In this document: piece by piece, positions 1 through 12,483 of the stretch | Numbering within the stretch: position 1 is the stretch's first letter | Layout: each line of letters begins with the position of its first letter | Assembly: GCA_029207755.1 (NCBI GenBank) | Contig: JARCOQ010000192.1 | Coordinates: forward strand, 62,001 to 126,000 | Source: Chamaea fasciata | Lineage: Eukaryota > Chordata > Aves > Passeriformes > Sylviidae | DNA length: 64,000 nt | Reading direction: 5' to 3' | Position numbers and translations under genes: made by a program | The notes under the pieces: generated by a model | What the model saw: the letters and a program-made list of their open reading frames with translations, nothing else | Database searches by the model: none | Told to the model about the DNA's origin: nothing

Positions 1-1049
1 ATTTTTTAAGCTACTTATCCCAACAGCCAATTGTTTCCTCACCGGGAGCCCCCCACTCGGAGATCAGAGTCCACAGGAATTCTGAAAGCTGTTATCACCC
101 TCACAGGGAAACAGGGAAAGGATATAAAACCGAGCTTGTTTTCTTATCTCTTGGAACAGAAAACCCTCGTGTGTTTCGCAAAGGAGCCCTGTATGAACAG
201 TTAATCAGTGCATAAAAGCGTGTTGGGTGTGGAAACACAACCTTATCCCACCGCTGACATCAGGGCTTGCATCTCCACGGCTTTGTCCTGGATTTTTGCC
301 ACGTTGTGTTTGGATTTGGAGCTCAACCACTGAGCTGGGCTCGGCTCTCCCTCTGTGCAGCAGCATCCCCGCAGCAACCAGAGCTGTGCTGGAGTTTGCT
401 CATCCCTCCTGCACCATCCAACCCCCAAACGTTCCGTGCTTTCCATGGAAACAGCAGCGTACCTGAGAACTCCCCTCCGTGCCAGCAGCCACCCCAATCC
501 CCCGGGCTTTGCGGCAAAACCACGTCTGGGTGTCGTTAAGCAGAGCCTCCCCAGGGCAGGGAACAGCCACCCACCCACCCTGGCCATGACCCCAGAGCAT
601 CCGCGGATGAGCCATCCTGCAGCAAATCCAGCACTGGGCTCCTTCAGCTCAGGCTGGTGCGATTTAGGACCAGTTCAAAGTCTCAAAACCAGCCCAAAGG
701 TGCAGGGACCATGGCCACTCAGTGTTGCTCAGGTCAGATACACCTTCTGACTCTTGACGTATAATTACGATTACAAAGAGAACCATTTTCGGAATGCATT
801 TGCTGTGGGCTGAGTTAATAGGTGTCCCTAGCCACAATGCATTTTGTTCAGGTAAATTTGAGCAAATTTGAGTTTCGCTCAGGCACTGCCGGGGGTGTCC
901 CGGGTGGAGGCAGCTCCTGGGGGGACCCAAATCTTCCTGCCCGAGGTCTGAGGATGGTCAGGATAAATCCTGAGCTGGGCCAGGGCCACGCCTGAATTCT
1001 GGCCTCAGGCTGGGGCCACTCACAACAAGAGACACCCCGAGGGGCTGGA

Positions 1050-1440
1050 GTGAGTCCTGAGCCAGGAATTGGGCTGGGGAAGGGGCTGGAACACCAGGGA
1101 AGGGTCTGGAGAGCTCCTGAGGGACCCAGCCTGGAGAAAAGGAGGCTCAGGGGGGACCTTGTGGCTCTGCACAACTCCCTGACAGGAGAGGAAACAGCCA
1201 TGGAGGGCTCAGAACCTGCTCCCAGGGAACAGGGACAAGAATAAAGTGCCCGGGGAGGTTTAGGTTGGATATTGGGGAAATTTTGGTGGAGTCACCACCT
1301 CTGGAAGTGTCCAAACCCCAGGGGAAGGGGCCCTTGGGGACCTGGGTTAATGCTGGCCGTGCTGCGGGACTGATGATCTGGGAGGTTTTCTCCCAGCCTT
1401 GGTGATTCCAGGATTCTACGATCTTGGGGAAAGGAGGGCT
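1050..1440 (+). mobile_element. CR1 LINE 3' fragment
   Basis: The text runs through the usual avian CR1 3' series: a stretch like 'aggctcaggggggacctt', then 'ttaggttggatattgggg', then 'attccaggattctacgatctt' at the end. This is the common 5'-truncated CR1 remnant of bird genomes. No reverse transcriptase frame survives. Confidence 0.8.
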
Positions 1441-2162
1441 CAGACAATCCAGTGCGACTTTCCCAGCTCCAGGTGAAGGAGCTGAGGCTAAAGGATCCTC
1501 ATGGCGCAGCTGCAGCTCCCGGGGCTCATCCTTCCCATCCCCGGGGGAAGAGCAGGAGCCGCGGCCAAGCCTCGACGGCTGAGCAAACACGGGCGGCTTC
1601 TGTCCAAGCAGGCAAGTGAATCTGGAGGCACAATTTGTCATCTAATTGCAGCCACACCCTCCCCCCGGATTAATTGCTGCATTTGAATGCAAAGCAGCGC
1701 AGATTTATGGCCCCATCAGGTTTCATCAGCCGTTACCGGTGATTGATGCCCAGCTAAAAGCACTGCAAACAGACAAAAAGGGCCCTAAGAGGGATTTTTT
1801 TTTTTTTTCAGAGTTAGGAGTATTTGGGTTGTTTAATCAGTCCCAAGCCTGCAAGAGGGGGAAATTAAAACCTTGGCCACATTTGCCTCAGACTCCACTG
1901 AAGATTTTTGGCTCATTCACAAGGGGAAATTGCCTCGGGAGGGTGTCTAAGATTTCCACAGAATTATGGGCAAGAAGAAGAGTCGGGGTAACAAAACCCT
2001 GATGGTTTTCCACATTCAAAGCCAGAGGGACATTTAGCAGAAATAAACCTTTAACGAGGATAAACCATTAACCACCATCTGCCTCTGTCTCAGACAAAGA
2101 GGGGAAATTAACCCCCACCCTGCCCCGAGATCAGCAGTTGTGAGGCTGCAGGTGTGAAACCA

Positions 2163-2320
2163 CAGGGCGCTGGGCCAAAACCATCCCACAACCTCCCAAA
2201 ACCATCCCACAGCCACCCAAAACCATCCCACAACCTCCCAAAACCATCTCACAACCTCCCAAAACCATCCCACAGCCACCCAAAACCATCCAGAGCTTCC
2301 CCAAACCATCCTTCAGCCAC
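2163..2320. repeat. 20-21 bp minisatellite (ccatcccacaacctcccaaaa type)
   Basis: About seven tandem copies of a unit of roughly 20-21 bp alternate between 'acaacctccc' and 'acagccaccc' variants. The repeat creates open frames on both strands with a repeating peptide, which are not taken as genes. Confidence 0.85.
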
Positions 2321-3164
2321 CCAAAAAGCAGGGCTCGCAGCTGGTGACACCCAGAGCTGCCCCAGTGCAGCTCCTGCAGGGTCCCAGTATGAACCAGCAA
2401 TCACTGGGGCTGGGCCCTGAGGGCCTGAGGCTGCTCAGAGCACCCAAGGGCTCCCCAAAAACATCTGATAGTGCCCAAAAAAAGTCTCTCCTCCCCAAAG
2501 GAAAGGGAAGCCACCTTTCACTGTAAGGAATCGTGCTGGGAGCACACGGAGAGTGAGGGAGCTCCCAGGAGGGGTAAGAGAGCAGGAGGGAGCACCAAGG
2601 AGGACCAGGAGGAAGAGCCAGGGAGGAAAAGGGATCACCAGGGAGGGTCAGAGAGCAGGAGAAACCACCAGGGAGCACCCAAGGATCAGGAGGAACAGCC
2701 AAGGAGGGCCAGGGCTGGACACCATGGAGGGCTTGGTCTCTCCAGGTTTTTTAGGCTGTGGAGGCTCACAGGTGTGTCCCATGCCCTGCTCTACCCACCA
2801 AGGCTGAGGAGTGGGTTCAGCCAGAGGAGGTGAAATGCTCCTGTTCACCCAGGTGAGAGCACTGAGCCTCCAGCCTGACCTCCAGGTGAGCCCAAAGACC
2901 AGCTCCCAGCGATAAGGAGGAGCAGGGACACCCCCAGAGCTGGGGACACACAGGTGTCCAGATCCCAGGGGTGAGAGCCCCATGGTCCACCCTGAAGAGT
3001 TTCACCTGCAAATCCCATTTTCTCACCCATCTCCCAGCCCAGCAACGGGCTCAAACTGGTTTCTGCTCCAAGCCCCGCTGATGGAACCACTGCCCCTCCC
3101 CAGGGCCACGTCCAAGTTTCCCATGGGGAAAGTCTCTTCTTGGCCCCCAGTGGCTCCGTGTCCA

Positions 3165-3245
3165 TGTCCAGGGATCATGGACATTCAGGGATCATGGACG
3201 TTCGGAGATCGTGGGCATTCAGGGATCGTGGGCATTCAGAGCTCA
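3165..3245. repeat. Short tandem repeat, about 17 bp unit
   Basis: Roughly four to five degenerate copies of 'gggatcatggacattca' lie in tandem. No coding function is suggested. Confidence 0.7.
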
Positions 3246-4029
3246 GGGAATGTCCCTGGGGAGAGAAGAGCGCTGGGAGCTGGGGACAAGAGGGACCTCA
3301 CCCAGTTTGTCACCAGCAATGTGAGAAGAGTCATAAATCCATCAGAAATGGGGATCCACCACAGGGATGAGCCTGAGCTGGGTTTTGGGAAGGGCCCGAT
3401 TTTTGACTTCTCACGGCTCAACCCATCAGGTCCCACTCTTGGCACCATCTCAGCTTCCCACCCCACTGCTCCTCCCTGGCACCAAGCCTGAGGGACATCA
3501 ACTCTGAGATCTTTCCTTCCTCAAATCCAGGCACAAAGGGGAGAGGAAATAATCCCCGGCCCTTCAGAGCTGCCAAAATACCTGGTGAGAACGCGGAGTT
3601 TCGCTCTGCACTGGCCCCTCCCTTGGCTCTTCAATACCTGCAAAGCAAAACAGAAAAAACCAGCCCAAAAAATGCTGAGACCAAACCCAGGCGCTCGGCG
3701 TCACCGGGGAGGTTCCAGGTGGAGCCAGTGACCCAAGGAGGTTTTTTTTCACCAGTTTTGCCTTGGCCACTGTGGCACCTCCAGCTGTGGTGGGGAGGAG
3801 AATGCCACAAATTCCTTCATGAGGAAAACAGCAGTGAAAAGCGCTGATCCCCAGGGCCCTGGGCTCGGAACCACAGCTGGGGGACACACGGGGGCATTTT
3901 CCAGTCCCTGCCCTGGTTGGACCCTGGGTGGGGCTCTGTGGGCAGCAAAGGTCTCTCCGAGGAGCCAAGGTGAGGCCAAAGCCTTCATTCCTCCCCGTTA
4001 GCCATGAATCCCCTCAAAATTAAACATCC

Positions 4030-4165
4030 CCTGGTTCGACCCCACCTCAGCAATCTGGGTTAAATTTAAGAGCAGGTTTAAGCATAAACTTCCCTGCCCA
4101 TGGCAGGGCCCTAGAACTGGATTTAAGGTCCCTTCTAACCCCAATCATCTGTGATTCCATGACAA
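4030..4165 (+). mobile_element. CR1 LINE 3' end fragment
   Basis: The text 'ggatttaaggtcccttctaa' followed by 'tgtgattccatga' is the characteristic CR1 terminus. A short stretch before it also matches CR1 style. Confidence 0.65.
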
Positions 4166-4503
4166 ACTCATCACGTTCCCAGCCTGGTTTTAGACACCCC
4201 CAGCAGAACCGTGTCCCACCATCCCCACGGGAGCAGCCTTGGCTTCTCCCGCCTCTCCCCACTCCTGGAGATCCGTTCATCCTCGTGAGAGCTCCTGGGG
4301 GAAAAGAGGAAATGGGATGGATGGGGAATGGATGAGCTGCTCTAGAACTGATGGATGTGGAGTCTGGACACACTCCAGGAGTTTTCCCTCCTCAGCTTTT
4401 TGGTCCCTGTTCCGTCAGCACAGGACGCTCTGGTGGCCTCAAAGCTGCTTCTCCAGGGATGCTCCCAGGGACGCTTTGACCTCAAACCATTCCAGTTGTG
4501 CTG

Positions 4504-4522
4504 TGACGTCACTGTGATGTCA
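4504..4522. promoter_or_regulatory. CRE palindrome plus CRE-like half copy
   Basis: A perfect TGACGTCA cAMP-response element (4504-4511) is followed four bases later by TGATGTCA (4515-4522). It lies about 2.6 kb before the GCGL start codon. Proglucagon genes are known to be cAMP-responsive, so a link is possible. It is an inference from position only; the match could be chance. Confidence 0.3.
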
Positions 4523-7079
4523 CCAACAGCCCCCCCAAGCCTGGGCCCCCCCACCCCCCAAAAAGAGGGAATGGCCGCGGTCCTTGGAGGGGCAGGATGG
4601 GAGTTCTGGGAGCCTTGGAGAAGGGAGGAGGGGGCGAGGCTGATGAAGGGCAGGGGAGGAAGGATGGGCAGGGAAGGACAGACAGACAAACGCTGCCACC
4701 TGCTGTCCGTAACAACCTCTCAAAGTCCCGAAGCGGGATGAATTCAGCTCTGCGGGATCCCGAAGCTCAGGATCCTGCCCGCGGTGCTCCCGCAGCCTGC
4801 GAGAGCCGACGGCGGCTCCGTCCAGCTGGAAAAGGGCAAACTGGGTTTGCTTGGAACGGGGACAGCACCGCGTCCCAAAGGGCTGCGGAAAACCACCCGG
4901 GGCCCTTTGGTCTCATGGGACATTTCCTGGGAACACTCCAGCACTGCGAGCCACGGTGGGAAGAGCGAGGAGCCACATGAGGAACGTCGGCTGAGCCGAA
5001 TGTCCCCTCCCTGAGCTGCCACCTCCGCAGGCAGCGCCGTGGCCCCCCGCGCCGGGGGGACATCGCAAACGGTGACATGGTGAGCTAATTTGGTGGCATT
5101 AATTACAAACATCCCGCCCGAGTGACGGGCAGGAGAGCTGGCCCTCTCCTCCCCAGATCCAGCTAATTAATGTCCCCCTCCCTCGGGTGATGTCAGGCTT
5201 CCTCGAGAGGCCGTGAGTGGCCCTCATTAAAGGCTCCTCAGGAAGAGTGTCCTCCCAGCACTGACCTTATTTTGACAGTGGCAGTAATTACAGAACTCTC
5301 GGCGGTGGAATGACAATAATTACCCAGGCACGAGCAGAAAGGTCCTGGGGGGAGAGCACAGAAAGCGGCAGAGAAATACGGACCTGGAGCCTGGTGTGTC
5401 CTGGTGGGAGACAGGGCCCAGCTCCCCAGGACTGCCTGGGAGAAAAGGCACATGCAGACCCCCCAGACACCAAACCCTGGACATTCTTCCTTGGCTGGAA
5501 ACTCCCCAGAGACCTCAAAGCTGCCCTGGGAACACCTCCTGCCATCCACACTCGGAATGCGGAGCCCTCGGGAGCCCACCTGAGCCCCAGGTGGGGAAAA
5601 GCTCTTCAGGGAGCTGAGGGCTCTGCCCTGGGCTCACCTGGGAGCCCCCACCCTCCTCCAGACCCAGATCCGGCTCTTTAGGGTTGCCCTTTTCCTTTTC
5701 TCCTTTTCTCCTTTTTTCCTTTTCTCCTTTTCTCCTTTTTCCTTCCCTGGATTCAAGGATTTGAAACAAACGAACCCAGTTCTTGTGGGGCGCCCTGGAA
5801 AACTATGAACCAACGAGTTCCAGGTGTTCCCAGGGCTCCTGGGCTGAGCCTGGATGTCCCCCGGGGATCCAGAACTGCAGCCCCTCATGGGGCCTCGTTT
5901 CACCCCCAAATCCCATAAATCACAGGGAGCATCCCCAGTTTCAGGTCTGGACTCGGGGGACCACACCAGGCTTGGGATCTGCCTGGCTGAGCAGCTGCAG
6001 CAGGAGTTTCAGACAGCAGGAAGCAGCAGGAAGTGCGTGGAAACACAAATCCGTGTTTTACACCTTTGCTCTTTCCTCCTTCTTGTCTCTTAGCTCCAGG
6101 GAAGGTGCAGGAAAGGGGAGCCCGTGGGCAGAGGAATCCGTGCAGGACACACTGTGCCAGCAAGAGGCCACCTCACCTGAGAGGAGGAAACCCACAGGTC
6201 ACCACTTTGGTCCAAAAAGTGGGGGGAAAAAAAAAAAAAAAAAACCAAAAAAACACATGTAAGAGAAACAGCAACAACAATTAAAAGAAAAAAACCCTTC
6301 ATTGAAGGCGTCACTTGGAAAATCCGCCAGTAACGCTATTTTCTGCAGTAGCCCCGCTCCAGAAAAGCTGTAATGATTCACAGTGACCCATCCAAGGAAA
6401 AGCAGGATCCCCGTGACCCACCTGTCAGCTCTGGGCATCCTCTGGATGAGCTTAAAAGCACCAGGAAGGAGAAGAGTTCAGCCAGAACCGGCTCGAAGGA
6501 GGAAAATCGGGTCTGGCGTGGAGGGAGCAGCTCTTTGCCCAAGGTAGGTGCCTCTTCCTCCCTTCCTTCTCCCAATCACCCAAGGAATCAAACCACATGA
6601 GGAAAGCGTTTGGTCATGGGCAACAGAAGTCTGATTTTTGGCAAGTAAACGGTGGGAGGTGGGTTTTTATTCCCACCGAATTCCTGAGGTATCCAGCAAA
6701 AATAAGGAATGTAAAATACGAATAAACCCGCTCCTCTGGAAGGTGCTTTTCTGAGCACTGGGAAAGTTCTCCAGCGCTGTGGTGATAATTCCAGGATAGA
6801 AATGTCACCCCCGGATCGAAAAGGGAGGTTTGGGCTAAAGTTCATCGCAATTAATTTTCTCTTTGGGTGTCATTCCGCGTGAAGCTCCAGGAATGTGCCG
6901 ACAGGGAACGGCGAGGATGGGAGTTTTCACACGCACCCATCCCAGAGCTGTCCACACACCTGGGAACGGGCTCTCCCACACGGATCAGTCCCGGGCTGTG
7001 CTGCCAGGGCTTCCTGCAGGGTTTGGTGGGAGTTGCAGCCAGGAAATTTCCCTGGGTTTCTGCCTCCCCAGGAGCTGCG

Positions 7080-8700
7080 ATGGTGCGCTGGCTGTACCTG
7101 TCCGTGGTGTTTGCCGTGCTCATCCCGGGCGGGTGGCAGGTGGCTCCCCAGGACTTGGAGGACCTGTCCAGGTACGGGGGCTGGGTGGAGCAGGGCGGTG
7201 GGAGCAGCTTATCCCTCTCCATTCCTGTTGCTGTCCCAGCTCTCCCTGTCCCAGTGTTCCCATTTATTTTGTATGGATCCAAACTCCCTCCTGGCTCCGC
7301 AGAGCCCAGGCAGGGCCATTCCCTCGTAGGGAATCCCGGGATTTCCTGGCTGGGTCGGAGCATGGACACCCTGCCCAGGGCCAGCCAGGCTGGGCTGAGC
7401 CCCCTCTGGGCTGGTGCTCCCATGGCACAAAGTCCTTTGGGAATCTCTGTGGGGAATCCCAAAATCACCCTGGAGCCGCAGGAGGATGATCCAAACCTCG
7501 GAGCGGTTCCTGCTCTGATGTGGGAAGCAGGGACCAGGGTGGAGGTTGGGATCCCCTGAGCAGGACAGAGGGGAATGGTTTGGGACGGGACACTGGATAC
7601 ATTGGATGCCAGGAAAACCCAGGCCAGGCTTGGCAAACCTCCGGGAACTGAAACAAGAATTGTGTGTTTGATTCGCAGGAATCACATTAAATATTCCAGA
7701 TTTATTCCTCTGCACTGCTCCATCTTTTCTGGGGGAAGCTCGGGACAGGGACAGGGTTTGGGGGGCACAGCCCTGCCCCGGGAGGATCCTGCCAGGGTGT
7801 CCATTAAACCCCATTTTCCTCCCTTCTCCTCCAACCCTGAGCAGATGGAAGTTGTTTGGACCCCAAAACTCCCAGAGCTTCCTGTCCCACGTCAAGAGAC
7901 ACTCGGAGGGGACCTTCACGAGCGACTTCACGCGGTACCTGGACAGGATGAAGGCCAAGGACTTCGTGCATTGGCTCATCAACACAAAGAGGTGCCGGGA
8001 ACTGGGAGAGGGGCAGGATTGTGCTGGGAAACAACCGCCCACCACCGCCATCCCAATCCCAAGGGAGAGCTGGAGAGGGACCCGGGACAGTGCCAGGACA
8101 TGGGGAATGGCTTCCCACTGCCAGAGGGCAGGGATAGATGGGAGATTGGTTAAAAATTCCTCGCTGTGAGTGTGGGGAGGCCCTGGAATGGATTTCCCAG
8201 AGAAGCTGTGGCTGCCCCATCCCTGGAAGTGTCCATGGCCAGGCTGGAGCACCCTGGGATAGTGGAAGGTGTCCTCCCACAGCAGTGGGTGGAACGAGAT
8301 GAGCTCCCAGACCATTCCGTGATTCCATGAAATCCATGGATCTGGTGCCAAGGCAGGGTTGGGCTCCCCTTTCCTGATGCCCAATGGCTCCTGGGGATCC
8401 TCTGCTCCCTTGTAAGAGAGGTCAGGGAAATGGAGGCGTTTGGGGCGGGATTGGAGCTCTGGGATGGGAAGGGGCTGTTTTATCCTCTCTGTGACTTGTC
8501 CTCCCATTTTCCTCCTCATTCCAGCAGTACCTTGCTGGGTCCGTTGGCATTTCTGTGGGTTTTTTCCTGTTTCAGCCATTCCAAAGGGGGCGGCTCCTCT
8601 CTGAGTGAGGGAACCCTCACTGCCCTTTCCCAGCTCCTGATTTTAGCAGGAGTTTCCATCCCCTGAAGCTCTCTGGGGTCTGTTTTTAAGGTACAATTGA
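7080..8700 (+). CDS. GCGL: Glucagon-like peptide precursor (GCGL)
   Basis: Predicted secreted peptide hormone of the glucagon family, described in chicken and other non-mammals with its own class B GPCR. Exons seen: 7080-7171, 7845-7991, and a third that is uncertain. Exon 1 encodes a signal peptide ([18 protein letters not shown]...). Exon 2 encodes a Lys-Arg site and a 29-residue hormone beginning [10 protein letters not shown] and ending HWLINT (codons 7900-7986), followed by Lys and a split Arg codon. The glucagon hallmarks His1, Gly4, Thr5, Phe6, Thr7 and the FVHWL core are all present. Exon 1 ends in AG and exon 2 starts with A, so the phases match. For exon 3, an acceptor at 8690 restores Arg and gives Tyr-Asn-stop (8698-8700, 82-residue precursor). 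An alternative acceptor at 8703 also restores Arg but reads on into a minisatellite. GIP and exendin are less likely because of the hormone sequence. Confidence 0.85.
8155..8345 (+). mobile_element. CR1 LINE 3' fragment
   Basis: The text 'cccatccctggaagtgtcca' and 'ggctggagcaccctgggat', ending 'attccgtgattccatga', is a typical CR1 3' remnant. It lies in the second GCGL intron. Confidence 0.8.
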
Positions 8701-8875
8701 CAGAGAATCCAGGCAGCAGCTTTCCAGCCGCATCCACGCAGGAATGTTGGACCCGGCCCTCTCCAGCCGGGATCGGGAGCTCCCCGGGAAAGATTCATCC
8801 ATCACACTCGGCTCCTGGATCCCGCCCGTGCTCCCCAGGCACCTCCTCCTGAAATCCACCCCCGTGGATCCCTCA

Positions 8876-9058
8876 AACCTGGATTCCTCCGGCTCCCTTT
8901 TCCCTGTTCCTCACACCCAGATTCCTCCGGCTCCCTTTTCCCTGTTCCTCAAACCCGGATTCCTCCAGCTCCCTTTTCCCTGTCCGTCAAACCCGGATTC
9001 CTCCAGCTCCCTTTTCCCTGTTCCTCAAACCTGAATTCCTCCAGCTCCCTTTTCCCCA
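8876..9058. repeat. 38-bp minisatellite in the GCGL 3' region
   Basis: About five copies of a roughly 37-38 bp unit ('ggattcctccagctccc' plus 'ttttccctgttcctc') lie between the likely GCGL stop and its polyadenylation signal. Confidence 0.85.
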
Positions 9059-9064
9059 AATGCC

Positions 9065-9070
9065 AATAAA
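9065..9070 (+). terminator. Polyadenylation signal AATAAA, likely GCGL
   Basis: A canonical AATAAA follows the last candidate GCGL exon by about 360 bp and directly follows the 38-bp minisatellite. It is the first such hexamer downstream on this strand. Confidence 0.6.
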
Positions 9071-9534
9071 ACCTTTGCTCAATCCTGCAGCTGGTTCCTG
9101 ACGTCCCCAACCTTTCCAAGCATCCCACTGGGATCCCGCACGGTCCCAGGGGATTTCGAGCCTCTGACTCCCTCACTTGGTGCCTCATTTTTCCCTCAAT
9201 TCCTCAAGTTTCAGATAAAAGGGGTAACAAGGTTGTGCCCCCCTGACGCCACAGACAAGGGCCAAAAGAAATTGGAGAGGAATTCAGGAAAAACCCTGCG
9301 GGTTTTCCTATTTTGGTGTTAAATTATTTCAATTCAACCAGAATCCAAAGAACCTCTTTGGAGTTAATTTAGTTCCAATTAATTACAGGGCAAGTGGGCC
9401 CAAAAAAAAGCCCAGAAGGGCAACAGAGGGACCAGCTCTGGGTGGGGAATTTCACCTCTCCAGGGCATTCCTGGAGTCCCAGCACAGCCAGGGCTGGCAC
9501 AGGGGACACATGTGACACAGCTACTCCCACTGAG

Positions 9535-9795
9535 ATATAAATTTAATTTAAAAATATATAATTTTTTTAAAATTAAAATAGAATAATTTTAAGATAAAAT
9601 TATTTGGAAAAAATAAAAATAAAATTAGAAAATACTTTTTAAATTGAGTAGTTTAAAAATTAAATAAATTTTCTTAGAATAGAATAGAATAATTTTAAAA
9701 TAAAATACTTTTTAAATTAAAATATATTAATTTTTAAAAGTACATCATTCTAAAAATAAAATAAATTTAAAATAAAAGTTTTTAGAATTAAAAAT
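9535..9795. repeat. AT-rich low-complexity block
   Basis: About 260 bp almost purely of A and T, made of 'aaaataaaat' and 'aatttaaaa' variants, in otherwise GC-rich surroundings. Confidence 0.8.
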
Positions 9796-11789
9796 TCCCC
9801 CCCTTGGTTTTATTTCCAGCCCAGAGCGTTCCCAAACTCCCTTGGGATAAATAAAATTATTTCAGCCTCTCAGAAAGAGAAATGACTCCAGAATTTTCAC
9901 AGAGAGCACAAAAACAACACAGAGGATGTGTCAGCACCTTGTTTATTCCCTGTTTGATTTATTCCCTGCTTACAGCCCTGCTTACAGCCTTTGTCATCCC
10001 TATTCCCATGGATTTCCTTTTGGGAATAGTCTGGAAGGGCCCAGGGGGGAAGTGGGAGGGGATTGATGTCAGATTTCACTTTCTGGGTCATTCCAAAGAT
10101 ATTTTGGGTTTATCCCTAAAACAGCTCCAGGAACCATTTGTGGAAGGTTTTCCCTCTGTGCTGTTTTCCCCTGCACAAGGAAACATAAAATTCTCCCAAA
10201 ACAAGGAGCTGTCCATGCTTTCCTCCCTTCCTTCCCCTGGAAGACTAGTCCAGCCCTGTCTCTCTGCTTCCAGAGAGGAAAAGAAAACAGGAAAACCAAA
10301 ACTGTCCAAGCACAGGATCCCACTGATCCCAACGTTCCCTTTCTCCAGAACTTATTTTGTTTTTCAGCTTCCTCTCCTTCCTGAAGGCTCCAGGCGGATT
10401 TTCCCGCTCTGCCACTGCCCATCCCAGGCTGGCAGGAGTCAAACTCCGCTTTGTAAATCCCCACCCCTCAAACCTGATGGAGTTTTGCCCTGCCGGGGGA
10501 GGTGGCACTTCCATCCTTGCAGAGAAATTCCGGATCTTCTTTTCCCCAACCACTGTCCTTCTGAGGTGGTTCCATGCAGGAAAAGGCTCCTGGATGGGTG
10601 GGACGAGCTGATGGCAGCAGTGACAGGTCATGGGCCTGTCCCAGCTGCAGATTCCGAGAGGCTGGAGCGTGTTCCAAACCTCCCGAGGGCTGTGGGAGCA
10701 CCTTTTCCTCTGGAATGCCCTCCCTTCCCGGCTCCCTGGCTCCCAGACTCAGCCACACATTCCAGGGGGACACCAGAGCCCCCCGAGCCCCCAGAATGTG
10801 GGGAGAGCTTCAGGACCTTCGCTTCTTCCCAGCCTCTCCCTGCCAAGCACAGGAAGAGGAGGAGGAAAAGGCACTTCCCGATTCCCTGCCGGCTCCAAAG
10901 AGGCTTTGCAAGGACAGGGGTGAAGGAAAAACCAGAGTCCAGGGGGGTGACAGGAAGGGAAGTGGAGGAACAAGGGCAGGGGTGCAGAGCTCCACCGCTC
11001 ACCTGGCTGCTCACACCACCACAACCCAGGGATTTTATTTTTAAGCTTCCCTTGTGGTCATTTTAGAGCTGACTAAAAAGGGACATTTCCAGGGTTTACC
11101 ACATTCAGGCTGGTGGCAGAGCCCAAAAAGAACCCTCAGAAAAGATGGGAAAATGGAGCACAGGGAGCAAATGCTTTTCCTTTGTCCTCTCCCAAGTGCT
11201 CAGGGGGGGTTCATCCCGATTTATGAGATGCTCCCAACGCTGTCCCACCATGGAGAGCATCCCTCTTGTACCAGTAAGAGACAGAAGGAGGATCCCAAAC
11301 CAGACCAAAACCCCCCAGCTGTGAGGAAGGAGAAGGCGCCAGATAGAGCAGGGAGTGGTTTTGTACATTCAGAGTTTATATTTGGAAAAAGAAAAAAAAA
11401 AAAAAAAGAAAAGAAAAAAAAAAAGAAAAATTTAAAAAAAAAATTAGAGGAAGGAGAGGAAGAATTCGAGATTAAAAAAATAGAACTGATGGGAAGCGGT
11501 AGCGGAGCCTCCACCACTGCACAACACACACACACGGACACACGAGGCTGGACAACACGGACCCCCCGGGGGGCAGCACCCCCGGGGAACGGGAAACTCT
11601 GCATGGCTTTATGGGACCCCTCGGGTGGGAAACGAGCCGCTCCTCCGTGTCTGCCTTGGCACATCCCTGAGTCACGTTCCTGCTCCTCGACAGCGGCATC
11701 GAGGCGCCTAAACATGGGAATGGGGGGAAGAGAGGGAAAGAGGGAGAGAATCATCAGTGGAAGACCCGGAATCTGAGATCCGTGGGGTT

Positions 11790-12265
11790 GTTCGGGTTGG
11801 AAAAGGTGTTCAAGGTCATCAAATCGAACTGTTGACCACCACGTTCACCACTGGCCGTGTCCCCAGGTGTCGCATCCAAGTTTTTGGAACTCTTCCAGGG
11901 ATGATGACCTCACCCCTGCACGGGGCAGCTGTGCCAGGGCTTGGACAACCTTTCCACGAAGGAATTTCCCCAGTATCCAACCTGAACCTCCCCTGGTCAA
12001 TCTGAGGCTGTTCCCTCACCTCCTGTCCCTGTTCCCTGGGAGCAGATCCCACCCTCCCCAGCTGTCCCCTCCTGTCGGGGAGTTGTGCAGAGCCACAAGG
12101 TCCCCCCTGAGCCGCCTTCTCTCCAGGCTGAGCCCCCTCAGGAGTTCTCCAGACCCTCCTCCTGCTGCTCCAGCCCTTCTCCAGCTCCATTCCTGCCTCT
12201 GGGGATGCCCCCAGCCCCTCAATGCCTCTCTGGGTGTAGGGTCCCAGTCCGATCCCAGGATTCCA
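11790..12265 (-). mobile_element. CR1 LINE 3' fragment, reverse orientation
   Basis: The plus strand shows complement-type CR1 text ('ccccagtatccaacctgaa', 'tgttccctgggagcagatcc', 'agccacaaggtcccccctga'). Near 11790 the forward-looking 'ggttggaaaaggtgttcaagg' suggests a second, rearranged CR1 piece. Confidence 0.7.
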
Positions 12266-12324
12266 GGCTCCCACTCTTCCCTGCAGAGAGGAGCCGGCGT
12301 TGTGCAAATGCAATTGAGTTGAGG

Positions 12325-12358
12325 TCTCCTCTCCTCTCCTCTCCTCTCCTCTCCTCCT
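12325..12358. repeat. (CTCCT)n microsatellite
   Basis: About six copies of the pentamer ctcct lie just downstream of the SLC4A8 stop codon in transcript sense. Confidence 0.85.
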
Positions 12359-12483
12359 GCTGCCTCTTCCCAGGAATGTGTCCTTTGCTCGGCAGCCCTG
12401 GCCAAGGCTCAGGGAGGCCGTGGGGATGTGCTGTCCCCCCAGGGTCACCCCACAGCCGAGCCTTTACCTCTTTCCTCCCAGAT

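Larger units (their letters stand above)
1..7079. other. Gene-free flank upstream of GCGL
   Basis: I see no coding exon that can be supported here. Open frames are short, overlap on both strands and have no recognisable domains. The stretch holds CR1 LINE fragments, several small minisatellites, a pyrimidine tract (about 5697-5745) and an A-run (about 6230-6243), listed separately where clear. Untranslated 5' exons or regulatory DNA of GCGL could lie here but cannot be recognised by eye. Confidence 0.6.
9071..12483. other. Interval between GCGL and SLC4A8 stop codon
   Basis: No recognisable coding exon. The interval contains an AT-rich block, an A-rich run (about 11388-11450), a CR1 copy and, on the minus strand, AATAAA hexamers (tttatt on the plus strand near 9940, 9956 and 11034-11039) that could end the SLC4A8 transcript. 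Much of it may therefore be SLC4A8 3' UTR. A 394-codon open frame at 9882-11066 (+) has no recognisable domain and is not called. Confidence 0.5.

Noticed and set aside
7209..8579. 456-codon antisense frame over GCGL
   Set aside because: No recognisable domain, and it overlaps the GCGL hormone exon antisense.
9882..11066. 394-codon plus-strand frame downstream of GCGL
   Set aside because: No homology I can recognise, low-complexity composition, and it probably overlaps the SLC4A8 3' UTR on the other strand.
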